A DNA stretch of 64,000 nucleotides from Dermanyssus gallinae (GCA_003439945.1 QVRM01004868.1:1-64000); one strand, 5' to 3'; shown: positions 9,720-22,492, counted from the stretch's first letter. Numbers and translations: made by a program. The notes: generated from the letters alone by a model not told the origin.

Positions 9720-12225
9720 ATCTAGGGTGTAGTCGATGTCCGTGTTGATTGCAAGCGCTTTGCGCGGGCTGTGTCTTGCATGCACTAGCCAGCTGTCGTA
9801 GATCATCGTAGGCACGCGGTGGCCTCTCTCTTTATTAAAATGATTTCCTCTTCAATTACCGTTTGGTACAGATGGTCTGACTATATAGATGGCTACCTAG
9901 CGCGTAGGGTAGGCATGTTAACGCGACTCTATCTAAACATACGTAGTTAATGCTAACGTAATGTTAATTATCTTCAAGCGCCACTTAACTTGGGTACGTC
10001 ATGTTGTATGCAGATTAATGAAAGCTGACAAACCAACATAACAAACAGTCAAGAACTGTTTAACGTTTAAATTAAGTTCACACTAAGCCAACGCACCTCA
10101 AAGCCAACGATACCTATAAGTTAAGTTGAACTTAAGTTAAGTTGAACTGTGATGAATAGATTGTAGATTTCTTGGCCTTGATGACCATTTAATTGGCTAG
10201 ATCGACATGATTTGCGTCTATGAAACACAATCGCGTCCGCTCTATTCCGTAGGTTGACTTTAAGGTTTAATTAATCTGAGACATTTATGGAATTTAAGTT
10301 GAGGCTTTTATGGAATTAGTTAAATATAATTATTAAAATATGGGTGTTAGTTCGCCGTTTTCCTATCCTGTATTACGGCATCGATAGTCTGTAGTTTTGC
10401 ACACATTAATAGAAAAACAATCAGATAGCATTGCTTAGCAGAAAGTAACATATTTAGTAATTAATTGCTTTATCATAGTTTATGCAACTGTATATGTATA
10501 TATATATGTAAAAGTTTTAACAATTCTTGAGGGTACTATTTAACTTGTTATAAAAAGCATATTTTGCCAATGAAATTTGAGCGCGGAAATATGGTTTCGA
10601 AGTGGCAGTGAAATGACTTCTTGTGTGCGAAAGTTGTGTTTAGATGTGACGGTAAAATTACCAAAATGTGTTATATCGATGTGGCTGATCGTACACAGCT
10701 GTACAAAATATCAATGCGATTGATCTAGTTGTTTGATAAAGAAACCGAACCTTGCTGGCACTACGCTCGTAAGGCACGCACGTTCAAGAAAATGCATATT
10801 TAATGGGTCTCAATCTGGTACGAAATTGATAGCGGTTTGATTCGTGATATGATTACTGTGTGCCGTTTCCCCTGCTGTGTAAGGCGTATATTTGCCCGCC
10901 TTTGGTGTGGCGAACAAAAATGGCGGTAGAACAAGATGACTGGACGTATATCGTTCAAATTTTTACTTGACTCACAGCTCCGTGTGGACGTTTGCGTTAG
11001 CGTGATGAGCAACTATATTATAGACATTCCCACCGTTAGTGACTAAATATAAACACATAAAGCTGTTATAGGCTTTTCAAAAAGTTAAACGGCAACACAT
11101 ACCACACATTTCTGAGCAGGATCTTACCAGAGCTGATGGTAAACATGTCTGTCTCACACTCACGTGAACGTATGCCTCAGAATGAGTTTCAATCCTGTAG
11201 GGTACATAGAATAGTATATAACAAAAAAAAAACAACCTCCTTAAAAAATGTGTTTAGTTCTCGAGCTGTTGGTAGGTGTTCCAGAAAGTAACGGCTAAAA
11301 AATGAAACATCACAGAATCTCGCCTTTTTGAGTGAGCTCGTTTTCGTTTCATACGACTATTTCCGTTCAGCTAGCTACACTAAATGTAGCAGTTTCAATT
11401 TTATTCCGAACACGCCGGTAAGTTCGGTTTCTCCGTCGAACAGCTCTAGATCTCTTGCAATGGCACCCTGTTGTGAAGCAATGTCTGGCCAGCCACATTG
11501 ATATAACACGTCGCCGTAAGTTCGCTGCCACTCCTAGACAAAACATCTCTGCGTCGGTTCCGCGATATTATTCCTCTCAGATATGATGATTACAACGTCC
11601 GAAGGCATCCTGGTATACGTCCGAAATGGGCAACTGTGTGGGGGGTGGTTCGATTATGTTATATGTGTGCGCGTTCGTGGGGTTGAGGTCTTTGTCACTA
11701 TTTGCCACTCCCCTTCGCATGTTCTCCTCCTCCGTTCGCATTCGTGGAGCCCATCGGCTGTGGTAGAGCAGGCTTTGTGGGTGGGCGGCACGGCGCTGGC
11801 ACGCGAGGTAAGCGATTGGCACGCGATGGGGTGGTTTCTACCTTTGGGGTGGTTTTCGTTTGAAGGAGGAGTGGGCCAGAGAATAGATAGGGAGATCGAT
11901 AGATAGAGCGGGAGAGAGATAGAGAGAGAGAGAGACAGAAATATTGCTAGATCTTGATCAGCTTTTTGGCTGGGTGCGCGGGTGGTGCAGCGCATCGCCT
12001 TGTTCATTTTGATCTCTTCGCTGTTCTTCCATCCGTTGCTCAGTTGGTCTATCCAAGCCCGGCTGTTCGTCAGCCCGACACGACGAGGTCTTCCTTCAGC
12101 CGAGACTGTATGCGTACGTGTAGGAATTAGAGACGTTACAGCAGCAGGGAGACCCCTTTGAATAGACTCCACCACCCCATTCTTCATCCATCGATAGACC
12201 ACTTTCTTTGTTCAGTCTTTATAGG
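9720..12225. other. AT-rich stretch without a recognised gene
   Basis: Moderately AT-rich with short open frames only. A quasi-repeat of AAGTTAAGTTGAACTT lies near 10118-10148. A splice-donor-like GCGAG|GTAAGC occurs at about 11807 and GA-rich sequence at about 11903-11938. None of the frames, including a 182-codon minus frame at 11654-12202, shows a recognisable domain. Confidence 0.45.
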
Positions 12226-12426
12226 CATATATATATATATATATATATAAACGTTTTGCGTACGTGACGTGCCTTTTTTCTTGTCGACGGATATGTCTGT
12301 GTGACGTGGCCCGACAGGTGTCTGCTGTGGCACGTAACATCGTTACGTAATGGCCTGTACAGACGCAAACGGTGCGGACAGATAGTGAAAGAGATCGCTT
12401 ATTGATGGCAGCAATAGGACACACGC

Positions 12427-12428
<2 letters not shown>

Positions 12429-12500
<72 letters not shown>
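12429..12500. repeat. (TA)n microsatellite
   Basis: Alternating TA with one AAAC interruption near 12461. Another TA tract follows at about 12718-12755, after a SINE. Confidence 0.95.
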
Positions 12501-12502
<2 letters not shown>

Positions 12503-12530
12503 ATTTATCGCTTGACATGGCATCATGGTC

Positions 12531-12687
12531 GCTGACTCTCAGTCGCGGCCTGGTTTATCATCTATTGAGTTCAATGAGTGTCGCTCAAAGAAAATGATTC
12601 GATTAACAGCAGGGATCGAACCGGGGACACCCCAGTAGATGGCAAACATGACTAGCGCACTAGCCTCCTAGACCACGTCACCACCTA
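12531..12687 (-). mobile_element. tRNA-derived SINE, family 2, copy 1
   Basis: On the minus strand the head reads GGTGGTGACGTGGTCTAGG, then GGCTAGTGCGCTAGTCATG, and a B-box-like CCGGTTCGATCCC. After this comes a non-tRNA body (ATCATTTTCTTTGAGCGACA, then CAATAGATGATAAACC, then GACTGAGAGTCAGCG). The same order is seen in the copies at 31.9 and 52.5 kb. It differs from family 1 in both head and body. A TA microsatellite lies close by on each side. Confidence 0.75.
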
Positions 12688-12715
12688 TAAAAAGCGGATA
12701 TTACGTCACCATTAA

Positions 12716-12755
<40 letters not shown>

Positions 12756-12761
<6 letters not shown>

Positions 12762-14371
12762 CGGATAAGAGAAAATGTGATGGTGAGAAAGAATATTCTG
12801 GCCCTGATATATATACATATGCATATGCATACATTTAGTAGTCCAGCTGGCAAATAGCGCGTTACAGAGAAAGCATTTAGAATGTCAGGAGTATGTGTGT
12901 GCGTAGTCAATGATGCACTCGGGCGTCGATTGTGGCACGACACAAAAATGAGATCATTTTGCCGCACATTGAAGTGCTGTTGTGTTTTTTCAAAACTAAA
13001 GACGGGGCAGGCATGAGCTCGTTAATGGGCAGACATGACCTCATGGTCGAAACGTCTGGCCGTTTTCCTCGCTATGGTGCTTATATAGGGAAAAATATTT
13101 CATTCGTTCTTGTTATTAACGATCTCTCCCCCCAAAAAATGGTACGGTGTCAGGGCGACAATAAATAAGGAGAGGGCGGGAATTCGTGGAAGCGACTGCT
13201 TTCGCGCGCAGTATCTTTCCGTGCTTCTGTCTCGTTTCCTCTGTGCTCTATTATCGTTTTTTGGTTGTGTGGCGAATTTTTGTCAGCTATTTTTCTCGGC
13301 CAAATCTGGCTGAACTAGAACACAGGAAATTGCCTTACAAGGCTCGACGGGTTGGCGCGCGAGATCATCGTTCGCTCGAAGAATCGCCGCTGGAGCAGAG
13401 TTCATCACACCGGAGAGAGAGAAAAAATGAGGGCATTATGTTTACTAATCTATTCTTATTTATTTGTCTGTATAACAACTGTTTATTAACAACACTGTTC
13501 ATTGGTACACGCGTCTCTAATTTGTATTACTATATGTTGGTGTATTTTTAAGTTTATTTATTATTGGGATATTATGTAATGAATACCGTTTAGTTAATAT
13601 TGCGATACTAACTATCCGCATAAACCGGTAGCTGCCGCATCGTGACTTCGTAATGGATATGGACTTCTGTCATTTGACGTCTACAGCACATACACGACGC
13701 TGGATAAAACAGGACAGAACAGAATGGCTTCGTGTGGGCATCTGACTTATGTACACGATGTATTTCTAAGGATTATGCCACGAAATGCTGCGCCGAACAC
13801 GCGACAATTTGTGTGAACTCTACGCAAGCACGCTACTGCTCGATGTGGTGAAATTCCAAGGCCATGTATTACATGAGCATGCATAAACCATAGTTTGACA
13901 TTTTATTTAGAACAAAAAAAGTTTACAGTAAGTGAGGCAGGCTATCCATATATGGCTTCTTGGTAGATTTCAGTATCCATGTCATTAATGTCGCCACATG
14001 AATACTGATGGCATACAGTTCTGCGTTGATCGACCATTCCGCCACCCCCGGTCGTATATGGTGAGTTGTATTCTATTGAACATACAATTATCGTAAGTTC
14101 AGAAATTGTATCCTGCAGACCCTGCTGGTTCGACGGCACATATGCTTGTTATCGTTGTTGTCGTCGTCGTCTGACAGACAGAAGACAAGTTGTAGCACCA
14201 AACTGGCTCACCTTTTGCTAGGGTGGTTACAGCGTTTCACGTACCTACCTTTACTCAAAATTACGAAGCCTCATTAAAAAAATGCCCCGCATAGGTAGAT
14301 CTTGTTCCTCGCTTTCTAGCGTATAATTAAGCACCCGCTTAGTTTTCGAGGGCATTACTGGCCACAACCTC
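12756..14371. other. No gene recognised
   Basis: Short frames only. The longest plus frame, 13186-13551, is hydrophobic but has no recognisable family and no supporting signals. Confidence 0.4.
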
Positions 14372-14457
14372 TACGCGAGTGTTGGATGGAGCGATTCTAC
14401 TACGCGAGTGCTGGATGGAGCGGTTCTACTACGCGAGGTTAGATGTAGCGATTTCAC
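14372..14457 (+). repeat. 29-bp tandem repeat, three copies
   Basis: Units of TACGCGAGTGTTGGATGGAG followed by CGATTCTAC lie at 14372, 14401 and 14430. The first two differ by two bases; the third is diverged and one base shorter. Confidence 0.85.
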
Positions 14458-15682
14458 CCAGTGGGTGAGTGTAGCAAAGGTAAAAACACTGCTACGCTGC
14501 TGCTGCTTTGTTGTTGTTGTTAGGAGTTTGCGTGGCCCAGTTTCGGTACAGCTAAGCGCCCAGGATGAACCTAATAACGTGACCGACCCTATGTGCTGGC
14601 TGGCTGTTGGGGTTCTCGTTTGGGCGAGGGACGGCGAAGTTCGTCCGAGGAGAGTCGGACAATTTTCCTTCGTGTTCTTCGGCTGGTCTTCATTCTCATC
14701 GTTGTGCCTGCATCGTTGGTTGGCCGCTTGCTTGCCTGCTTGGTTTGTGAGACACCACTTGCTTGCTTCCTTGGCTTGTGAGATACCATGCCATTGTCAT
14801 GCATGCTCTTTGCATAGGGGAGGTGGGCAGAGGGGCGGTGAGAGGTGGGCGGAGGGAAACGACTTCGATTTGACCACAGGGTTTTCCCCTTTTTTTCACC
14901 TCTATCGAACTAAACGAAATCACATTAGCTCGCGTAGCCACGACCAGTCCTTTCCATGCAAGCGTCGTTGATCTAGTTAATCAATCGCAATGCATTTTTG
15001 TGCAATGTGATTAACTCTGTAAATGTGTGTTCATGTGTTTTCGGGTGCGTGTGTGTTCATGTGTCTTCGCGAGGGTGTCTGTGTGTTTTGAGTATGCCTA
15101 TTGGTGGGTGTGGGTGTGTGTGTGGTGTTTGTGGAAGATAAATTCGAAAGCTGGCCGAAAAGCGAATAAGAAAGACAAGGGGAGAAGGAACGCGTTCTCG
15201 CTTTGTCGTGTGGAAGGAGGGAGACGTTTTTGTTCCCAGTGGAACTAGGTGCAGTAAGAGCCACAACAAATCTGATGCAGTTGCCGCTGCTGCTGCTTCG
15301 ACCGAACTAGATTCGCTGGCAGTTTTTTTGTTTTACTTCATCGATCCTCGAACGGGTTGCTGCGGGCTGAAGGCTGACTACGACAACCACGACGAGACGA
15401 GACTTGATCTTCTTGTGTATCTTCACCCATGGTTAGTGTGTTAGATCATCATCATCTCAGCGATCAGCGCTATCGTCGTCGGCGTCGTCTTCTTCGTCGA
15501 GGTTCTTTCGAGGTTTCCCGCAATCGGAAATCGCGGAGACGACTATATGCAACCAGATGTAGCTGATTAAGTAGCCGTAGTAGAAATAGTAATTGTTTTA
15601 CTAGCACGAACAGCTGCATTATTATTATTCGTAGTAGTAGTAGTAGTAGTTAGTAGTAGAAGAAGTAGTAGTAGTAAATGTA
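14458..15682. other. No gene recognised; simple repeats
   Basis: Contains GTGT-rich sequence at about 15020-15130 and a TAG-type array at about 15634-15680 that leads into the SINE cluster. A 187-codon frame at 14408-14971 is Cys/Arg/Leu-rich, has no family resemblance, and overlaps open frames on the other strand. Confidence 0.4.
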
Positions 15683-15937
15683 GTGGCGAGCCCGGTGGCG
15701 GGTGCATTGGCGTGCGCCTTTCGGCCGAAGGAGGCACATGAGAGATGCACGGCTTCGATCTCCATCGTTGCACATTTGTATTTTTTGGGGTCCGTCTTAT
15801 GAAGCAATGCAAGAGCGGTTCCGTGGACTTGACTTCCGTGGTTAAATGTTGGCTGAGAGTCAGCGCGAAAAAGTTATATTTTCGGTGATAGTAGTACTAG
15901 TACTAGTAGAAGTAATAGTAGTAGTAGTATAAATAAA
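15683..15937 (+). mobile_element. tRNA-derived SINE, family 1 variant, copy E
   Basis: The head GGCGAGCCCGGTGGCGG is followed by a variant tRNA part (GCGCCTTTCGGCCGAAGGAG, then ACGGCTTCGATCTCC) and a body containing an extra CTTGACTTCCGTGG. The tail has TTATATTTTCGGTGATAG and then TAG-type repeats ending in AATAAAT. Copy H at 16225 shares these private changes, so the two are duplicates and not independent insertions. Confidence 0.8.
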
Positions 15938-15939
15938 TG

Positions 15940-16142
15940 TTGTCGAGTACGGTGGCGTGGTTGATTAAGTCTGCGCCTCGCAACCGGAGGAGACACAGAG
16001 GTGACCGCGTTCGAGCCTCACCGTTGCACATTTGTATTTATGGGGGTCCGTCTATGAAGCAATGTGAAAAACAGTTCCGTGGGCGTTAAATCTTGGCTGA
16101 GGGTTAGCCCGAAAACTTTACTAGTAGTAGTAGTAGTAGTAG
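15940..16142 (+). mobile_element. tRNA-derived SINE, family 1, copy F
   Basis: A standard family 1 copy with the head TGTCGAGTACGGTGGCGTGG, B-box-like GCGTTCGAGCCTC, body GTCCGTCTATGAAGCAATG, and a tail GAAAACTTTAC that runs into a (TAG)n array. The TAG-type tail is shared by several copies and seems to be the family's 3' signature. Confidence 0.8.
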
Positions 16143-16209
16143 CAAAAACAGTTCCGTGGACGTCAAATTTTGGCTGAGGGTCAGCCCGAAAACTTTACTT
16201 TTTTCTAGT
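16143..16209 (+). mobile_element. SINE family 1, 3' fragment (copy G)
   Basis: Only the last 60-odd bases of the SINE body are present: AACAGTTCCGTGGACGTCAA, then TTGGCTGAGGGTCAGCCCG, then AAAACTTTACTT. It follows directly on the TAG tail of copy F, so it is either a tandem duplication of the 3' end or a severely 5'-truncated insertion. Confidence 0.7.
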
Positions 16210-16224
16210 CGTAGTTAAAGTAGT

Positions 16225-16477
16225 GTCGAGCTTGATGGCGTGGCGGGTGCATTGGCGTGCGCCTTTCGGCCGAAGGAGGCACATGAGAGATGCACGGCTT
16301 CGATCTCCATCGTTGCACATTTGTATTTATTGGGGTGTGTCTTATGAAGCAATGCAAGAGCGGTTCCGTGGACTTGACTTCCGTGGTTAAATGTTGGCTG
16401 AGAGTCAGCGCGAAAAAGTTATATTTTCGGTGATAGTAGTACTAGTACTAGTAGAAGTAATAGTAGTAGTATTAATA
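16225..16477 (+). mobile_element. SINE family 1 variant, copy H (duplicate of E)
   Basis: Nearly identical to copy E from GGGTGCATTGGCGTGCGCC through the tail TTCGGTGATAGTAGTACTAG, and it also ends in AATAAAT. It lies about 540 bp downstream of E, which points to a local segmental duplication of the E-F unit. Confidence 0.8.
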
Positions 16478-16482
16478 AATTA

Positions 16483-16602
16483 CTCTCCACCGTTGCACAT
16501 TTGTATTTATGGGGGTCCGTCTATGAAGCAATGCGAAAAGCAGTCCCATGGACGTTAAATCTTGACTGAGAGTCAGCCCCGAAAGTTTTTTTTTTTTTTT
16601 TT
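16483..16602 (+). mobile_element. SINE family 1, 5'-truncated copy I
   Basis: Starts at CTCCACCGTTGCACATTTG, that is, after the B-box, then carries the full body (GTCCGTCTATGAAGCAATG, then CATGGACGTTAAATCTTG) and ends in a T run of about 20. Its position after copy H mirrors copy F after copy E. Confidence 0.75.
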
Positions 16603-16618
16603 TAGTATTAATAAATGT

Positions 16619-16812
16619 TGTCGAGTTTGGTGGCGTGGTTGATTAAGTCTGTGCCTCGCAACCGGAGGAGACACATAGGTGCGCGGGTTCGAGCCCCACC
16701 GTTGCACCGATTTGTATTTATGGGGATCCGTCCTACGAAGCAATGCGAAAAGCAGTCCCGTGGACGTTAAATCCTGGCTGAAGGCCAGCTTGAAAAGTTT
16801 ATTTATTAGTAG
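16619..16812 (+). mobile_element. tRNA-derived SINE, family 1, copy J
   Basis: A near full-length copy with the head TGTCGAGTTTGGTGGCGTGG, B-box GCGGGTTCGAGCCCC, body GATCCGTCCTACGAAGC and GTGGACGTTAAATCCTGG, and a tail TTTATTAGTAGAAGAA. The T run of copy I and AATAAATGT immediately precede it. Confidence 0.8.
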
Positions 16813-17242
16813 AAGAAATATCAGCTAGAGGCTTGCTGCTACAGTAGGGACCAGATCTGCACCAACAAGTGCTTCCACAATTGGGTCGGCGGTGTTGTTT
16901 TCACTCGTGGAAGAGAGCACTTGAGACCACGAGACTCCGACCGCCCGCCCGACCGACCGGGTTCGCAGCACGAATCGCTATATGCCTGCCTGATGTCAAT
17001 CGGACTCTCCTTGTGCCTGGCGTTTATCTCCTGTAGGAGAACGTTTCGTTTACAGAGGCGTGAGGAACAAGCTAGCGAGCCAGCAACAGAGATAAGGAGT
17101 CGTCTTGTGCTAGCGACGTTCTAATGTGACTTACTTGTAATACAATAGGTCATGCTCATTATCTTTGTCAATGCTAGACGTGGCTGTCGGCATTTTGTCT
17201 GTTATTTCCAACCCAATAGTTCTCTCCATCTCTCTACAATAT

Positions 17243-17278
<36 letters not shown>

Positions 17279-17539
17279 ATGTATTAATTTTTTTAGATCT
17301 AGTGTACGTGCTTGTTTGATTTGTTTTGAACGTAGGCAACGTTGTTGCGAAACAACGTTACCTAGATTATTGTGTGTCACTGTCACTAGATCTTCTTCCC
17401 AGTGTTCTCTCAGCGCCTAATCTGTTTGCCCGCTCGCTCTCGACGAGTTTTAGTCATTCTGAGTATAATTTTTACGACACTTAGCTGTGGGTACTGGGGT
17501 AAAAATCTCAAAGTTATTCACTTATAGATACATTGGTTG
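16813..17539. other. No gene recognised
   Basis: Short frames only. A TA tract of about 30 bp lies at about 17244-17275, and a short inverted pair GTAGGCAACGTTGTT / AACAACGTTACCTA near 17333-17364. Confidence 0.4.
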
Positions 17540-17563
17540 TGTGTCTGATTAACACATACAATA

Positions 17564-17615
<52 letters not shown>

Positions 17616-17639
17616 TATTGTATGTGTTAATCAGACACA
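17540..17639. repeat. 100-bp perfect palindrome with (TA)n core
   Basis: A 28-base arm, TGTGTCTGATTAACACATAC plus AATACTGA, is followed by 44 bases of alternating TA and then the exact reverse complement of the arm. The whole 100 bp is therefore self-complementary and could extrude as a cruciform. It ends just before another short TA tract at about 17641-17660. Confidence 0.9.
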
Positions 17640-18016
17640 AATATATATATATATATATATGTGTGTGTGTAGGGTCGACAGTCATACTTTTCAGTATCAT
17701 ATAAATCCGGCCTCCGATTTTGATACCGGTGACGATCGCGTATAGGTAAGCATATAAAAATAGTGCCACCAGTAGAATTGGCAGTGTGTGTATGCGAGTA
17801 ACGCGTTGGCGTTATGCGTTGTTTTTGTGTTTTTCGCAGAATGTGTCGATGTGTATTATGTGTGTATGTCTAATGGATGCATGTCTGTATGTATGGGTCG
17901 GGCAGACAGTGCCACTTTGGCCGACAGATGGTCACTGGCTTTGTACCGCTCTGCAGCAGCGTGAAATGGCGGATCCGACCCAAATGGGATTCACCCACGG
18001 CTTGTTGTTCGCTCAT

Positions 18017-18140
18017 TCTTATTCTACTGTCGACGACAACAACAACAGCAGCAGCTTTGACCGGTTGTTGTTGCTGCTCTTGTTGTTGTTATTGTTGTTG
18101 TTGTTGCTGGCGTGATTGTTGCTGTTGTTGTTGTTGTTTT
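18017..18140. repeat. CAA then TTG triplet tracts
   Basis: A short CAA/CAG run is followed by an imperfect TTG/CTG run. The resulting poly-L/C frames are not credible genes. Another CAA run lies at about 18336-18372. Confidence 0.8.
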
Positions 18141-18857
18141 TGCTGCCGCCCTCGTATTGTCTCTGTTCTTCTTCTTTTCTTCCTATGCTGGCTTGCTTGT
18201 TTGATGATCTGATGCGTTCTTCGAGCCGTTTATGCGTTCTTAAATTTCCCATCCGCCTGTCCGTGTTTCTGTCTCTACGATTGTCTGTAAACAGTTGAAC
18301 AATTTTTAAACTACCACTACAACAATAATAGCAACAACAACAACAACAACAACAACGGCAACAGCAGCAACAATCGCGGTTACCATTACTACTATTCCTG
18401 TTGCTGCTGTTGCTGTTATCACTATAATAACTTGTAGTTAATGCTGTTATTGTTGTCGTTGTTGACGTAGCAGTAGTAAGCTGTGCTTCGTCGATCGACG
18501 ATAGCTATTATTTCGGTCGTCCGGATCCCTTGCCTATATATATTTTTTTGTAGTTGAGAGTTATAATTTTATCTTTGTGACGCCTGGGACGGGAATCTGA
18601 ATGTCTCCTCCACCTCCTCTCTCTTTCTCGTACTCTCCTCATAACTCTCTGTCTTTGCGTGCCTCTGTCATTTGACGTTAACACCATCACTGGTGTCATT
18701 GTCGTCGTTGTCGCCTGCCCAGTATCTGGCAACATGGCCACAACTGCTATGATTTCGTACGACAACTGCTTTGACGCCTACTGTGATAGCATGGCATAGC
18801 TATGATGCCACTTGCACCTCGTAGTGTTGGTGATGGCTATAATAATAATATTAATCA

Positions 18858-18858
<1 letters not shown>

Positions 18859-18926
<68 letters not shown>
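18859..18926 (+). repeat. (ATT)n microsatellite
   Basis: About 22 uninterrupted ATT units. A much longer ATT array begins about 100 bp downstream. Confidence 0.95.
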
Positions 18927-19028
18927 TAGGAATTTAATATATACATGTGAATGTTTAAATCCACGGCGCACGATGGCTCACTCCTCATCTATCACTCGTG
19001 TCCGAGTGGGAGCCTTGCCTTGAAAAAA

Positions 19029-19253
<225 letters not shown>

Positions 19254-19254
<1 letters not shown>

Positions 19255-20830
19255 GAAGGGCTGGCCTTTCAGACGGGCTGGCATACCATTCACAGCCGAA
19301 CCAAGACGCTTGGCAGCTGCCGGTGAAGCTACCGATGGTCTACCGATTGTTACAGAGCTACCCCGTCATGGGCATATGGCCAACGCTTAGCGTGGGACGT
19401 GGCCGTTTCACGCACGGCGGCCGTATCCTACTTGCGTCAGAGCTTAGCCGAGAGCCCGGGTGATGGGTAGCAAAACATGCGGAGACCATGTGAAAAGGAA
19501 TAAAGATTCTCAACTAGCTGAGAGATACATTTTTGTGTCGATCGCTTAACAACAACAACAACATAGTATGAACAGCAGTATGGATCAATGTTGAGGGCGG
19601 CGCCATTCCCAGCGTGTTCAGTTCTTTCACACAGAATCAGTGGAAGACGATGGTTGTGGTGATATTTAGATTGGCGCATTGGTGGTGCGATATGCGTGTT
19701 TCTAAAATACAGCTGTTGTTTTTGTTCTTGTTGCTACTGTTGTTGTTGTCGTTGTTGGTTGTTGCTGCTGCTGCTGCTGTTGGTGTCGTTGTTGTTGCTT
19801 TTGCGGATGTCGTTGGTTAAAGAATAGTCATAGCCACCACGTCCACAGCACATTGTGGAAAAGCCATTGACGGCAACTGCTGGTTAGGCTGGGAGAGGCG
19901 ACCCTATCTATCCCAGTGATAGTCGAAGTCGTAATATCAGAAGCGACCGTAGCAGCAGCAGTAGAAGAGATAGTTATGAGAGTGATAGTGTGAGAGTGGA
20001 TGTATATAGATGGAGCCTTTGGTGGGTCGTTGTTGAGCTATCTGGGTGGGCCCTCGTCGTTGTGTAGCGGTGCAGATTTGTGTCGTCAGTGTTGTTGTGG
20101 TGTGCGTGTTGTTTTGTGTTGCTGTTGTTGTTTGTTGTTGGTTGTTTTTTGTTGTTGCTGTTTGTTGTTGTTGTTTGTTTGTTGCTGCTGCGGTGTGTTT
20201 GTTGTTGTTGTTGTTGCTTGTTGTGTTCTTATCAAGTGAGCCCGTCAGTCAGTCTGCCAATTCGCGAGAATCCCGGGCGTAGCCGTCCGGATGTGGTTAG
20301 CTTGCTATCGGCAATGCGGACAGCACGAGTGACACGGGGATGATTGCTATCCTTATCAGCCTCTCTGTTTTATTTCTTTCTTCTGTCACAGCCTATACTT
20401 GCCCTCAGAGGAGATGATGTAGAGCTCCCACCACAGCCAAATTCGGCCGTTATATTGTATCGCGTGTGCATGCCATGACAGGCTAGTGGTGGTGGTGGTG
20501 TTGGTATCATTGTCTTGGCCCCGTCGTCGTCGTCGTTGTTGTTGCTGTTGTTGTTGTTTAAATTGCCACCGACCTCATTGTCCTGACGTAAACGGACAAA
20601 TAATAATAATAATAACAGTAATAATGATGATGATGATGATGATGTGACGGCAACGACAGATGTGATGGAGAGCGGGTATTCTTTCGGGGTTCTAGACGCG
20701 TGCTAACTCGCTGATCACTGAGATCACGATTGGGCACGTGGCCTCGTTTTCGTTGTCCTTTGGCGGTTGATCTTCTTCGTCTTCTCTCGAGCTCTACTCC
20801 TTATATCCCTCGGCATATATATAGTATATA

Positions 20831-20905
<75 letters not shown>

Positions 20906-22492
20906 ACTATATATATATGACAAATTGACCATAAACGAAGACGGCTTACAGTCAAGGACTATTAGGAAAATATACTTTCATATAAGACATTGAGAAACAG
21001 TTTCGAAATTTCTTGTCAACGATACTTGTATCGTATACGATACATGATGGATTTGTGCTGTGGATTTGCGGCGTGATCAACTCCAAGGGCGTTGCGTACG
21101 TAATCTACGCAACGCACAGTTCAGTAAACGTAGCAGCCGTAGCGATTATAGTAGATGTAGTAAAGTATGAATAATATGCAATCATAGTAAATGTGTGTAT
21201 CGTCATTCCGAATATCGAATAAGGAAGCATTTCTTTCGAATAGCTCGCGCATAGAAAGGAAGACGGGGGGTCTTTGTCGTTGTCGTCGTCGTCATCGTCA
21301 TCATCATCATCATGACGACCCCCGGCTCATATTAGTCCAGTTGCACAAGTGCGATATCGGTCGATATCGATGTAGTCCAATGATGTAGTTCACGTAGTCC
21401 AATCTAACCCAGTGACGTGTTTAACGTGGTCCCATCCAATCCAGCGATGCAGTTAACGCGGTAGCGTTTGTCACTTTCTAGAGAGGAAGTGTTGTTGTTG
21501 TTGTTGCTATTTTTATTACTGTTGCGATTTTTATTACTGTTGCTGCTCCAGTTGTTGTGTAGCATGGAAGCAGAAGTCAAATTGGTACAACAGTAGAACA
21601 AATCGTAGTTATAGTTCGATGCGTTTGGCCCATGTCTATCTACATTGACTGTACTGGTGTCCAAAGACGACGATCCAGTGTAAACGTCGATAGCAGTTCC
21701 GACGACGTTCAGTGCCCACCGGAATACGCGCGGTGGGTGGACGACATTGGTTCAGTTTTGTCGCAGCTGTGCTGACAACAGTTCACCAGGCCAAAGTCAG
21801 ATGCCGGAAAACACCATGATGACGTATTGTCCCATTTTTGCTTTGAGTTGGCATGCTTGTTGTTGCTGTTGATTTTGCTACTGCTGTTGCTGTAATTGTT
21901 GTTTTGCTGCTGTTGTTGCTGTAGCTGTTGTTGTTTTGTTGTTGTTGTTGTTGCCGGCGTCCGCAGGCGAGAAACGAGCGACAATCGATATTTATTGCGT
22001 ATTGTTAGTGGCAGTGATGGTCTTCTTGGTGCTCATGATGGTGATGCTTGAGGGCATCGTACCCATCCAGACAGTCTATCTGGTCTGTCCCCGACAGTCT
22101 ATCTACCTATCAAATCAGTCTTGTGTATGAAACAAATCCTTTTCAATAACGTTCGGCCTCAGGGGATGGCTGATGTTGTTCTAGATATTTATGCTGCTAA
22201 GATTTCCGTTGGACTGCAGCCGAAACCTCTTAGCTTCAAGCTAGCTCTAAGAGGATTTCTGTCAGAGGGGAGGCACTACTCATAACTTGCAACGGTCCGT
22301 CAACGGGCACTTTTAGGCACAGTGAAACTCACTTGTTCCTCGTGTCGGCTAAGGCGATACAGTCGCGATACGATTACCGTAACGACATAACGTCATCATT
22401 CCGACCCCTTCATTCAGCCGAAACCACAGCGTTCTAATGCTTTCACGGAATTATGTGTGTTACGGACCCGGAGAAAATCCGACCACTGCCTG
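19254..22492. other. Simple-repeat-rich stretch, no gene recognised
   Basis: Includes TTG/CTG arrays at about 19708-19800, 20090-20225, 21492-21550 and 21858-21955, and a TA tract at about 20818-20919. Frames through the triplet arrays are poly-C/V/L. Between the arrays I see no recognisable domain. Confidence 0.5.

Noticed and set aside
11654..12202. 182-codon minus frame
   Set aside because: Passes through GA-repeat sequence, overlaps an open plus frame, and shows no family resemblance.
14372..14457. CRISPR-like direct repeats
   Set aside because: The units are contiguous with no unique spacers, and the window is eukaryotic; it is a minisatellite.
14408..14971. 187-codon plus frame
   Set aside because: Cys/Arg/Leu-rich, with competing frames on the other strand; no domain or splice support.
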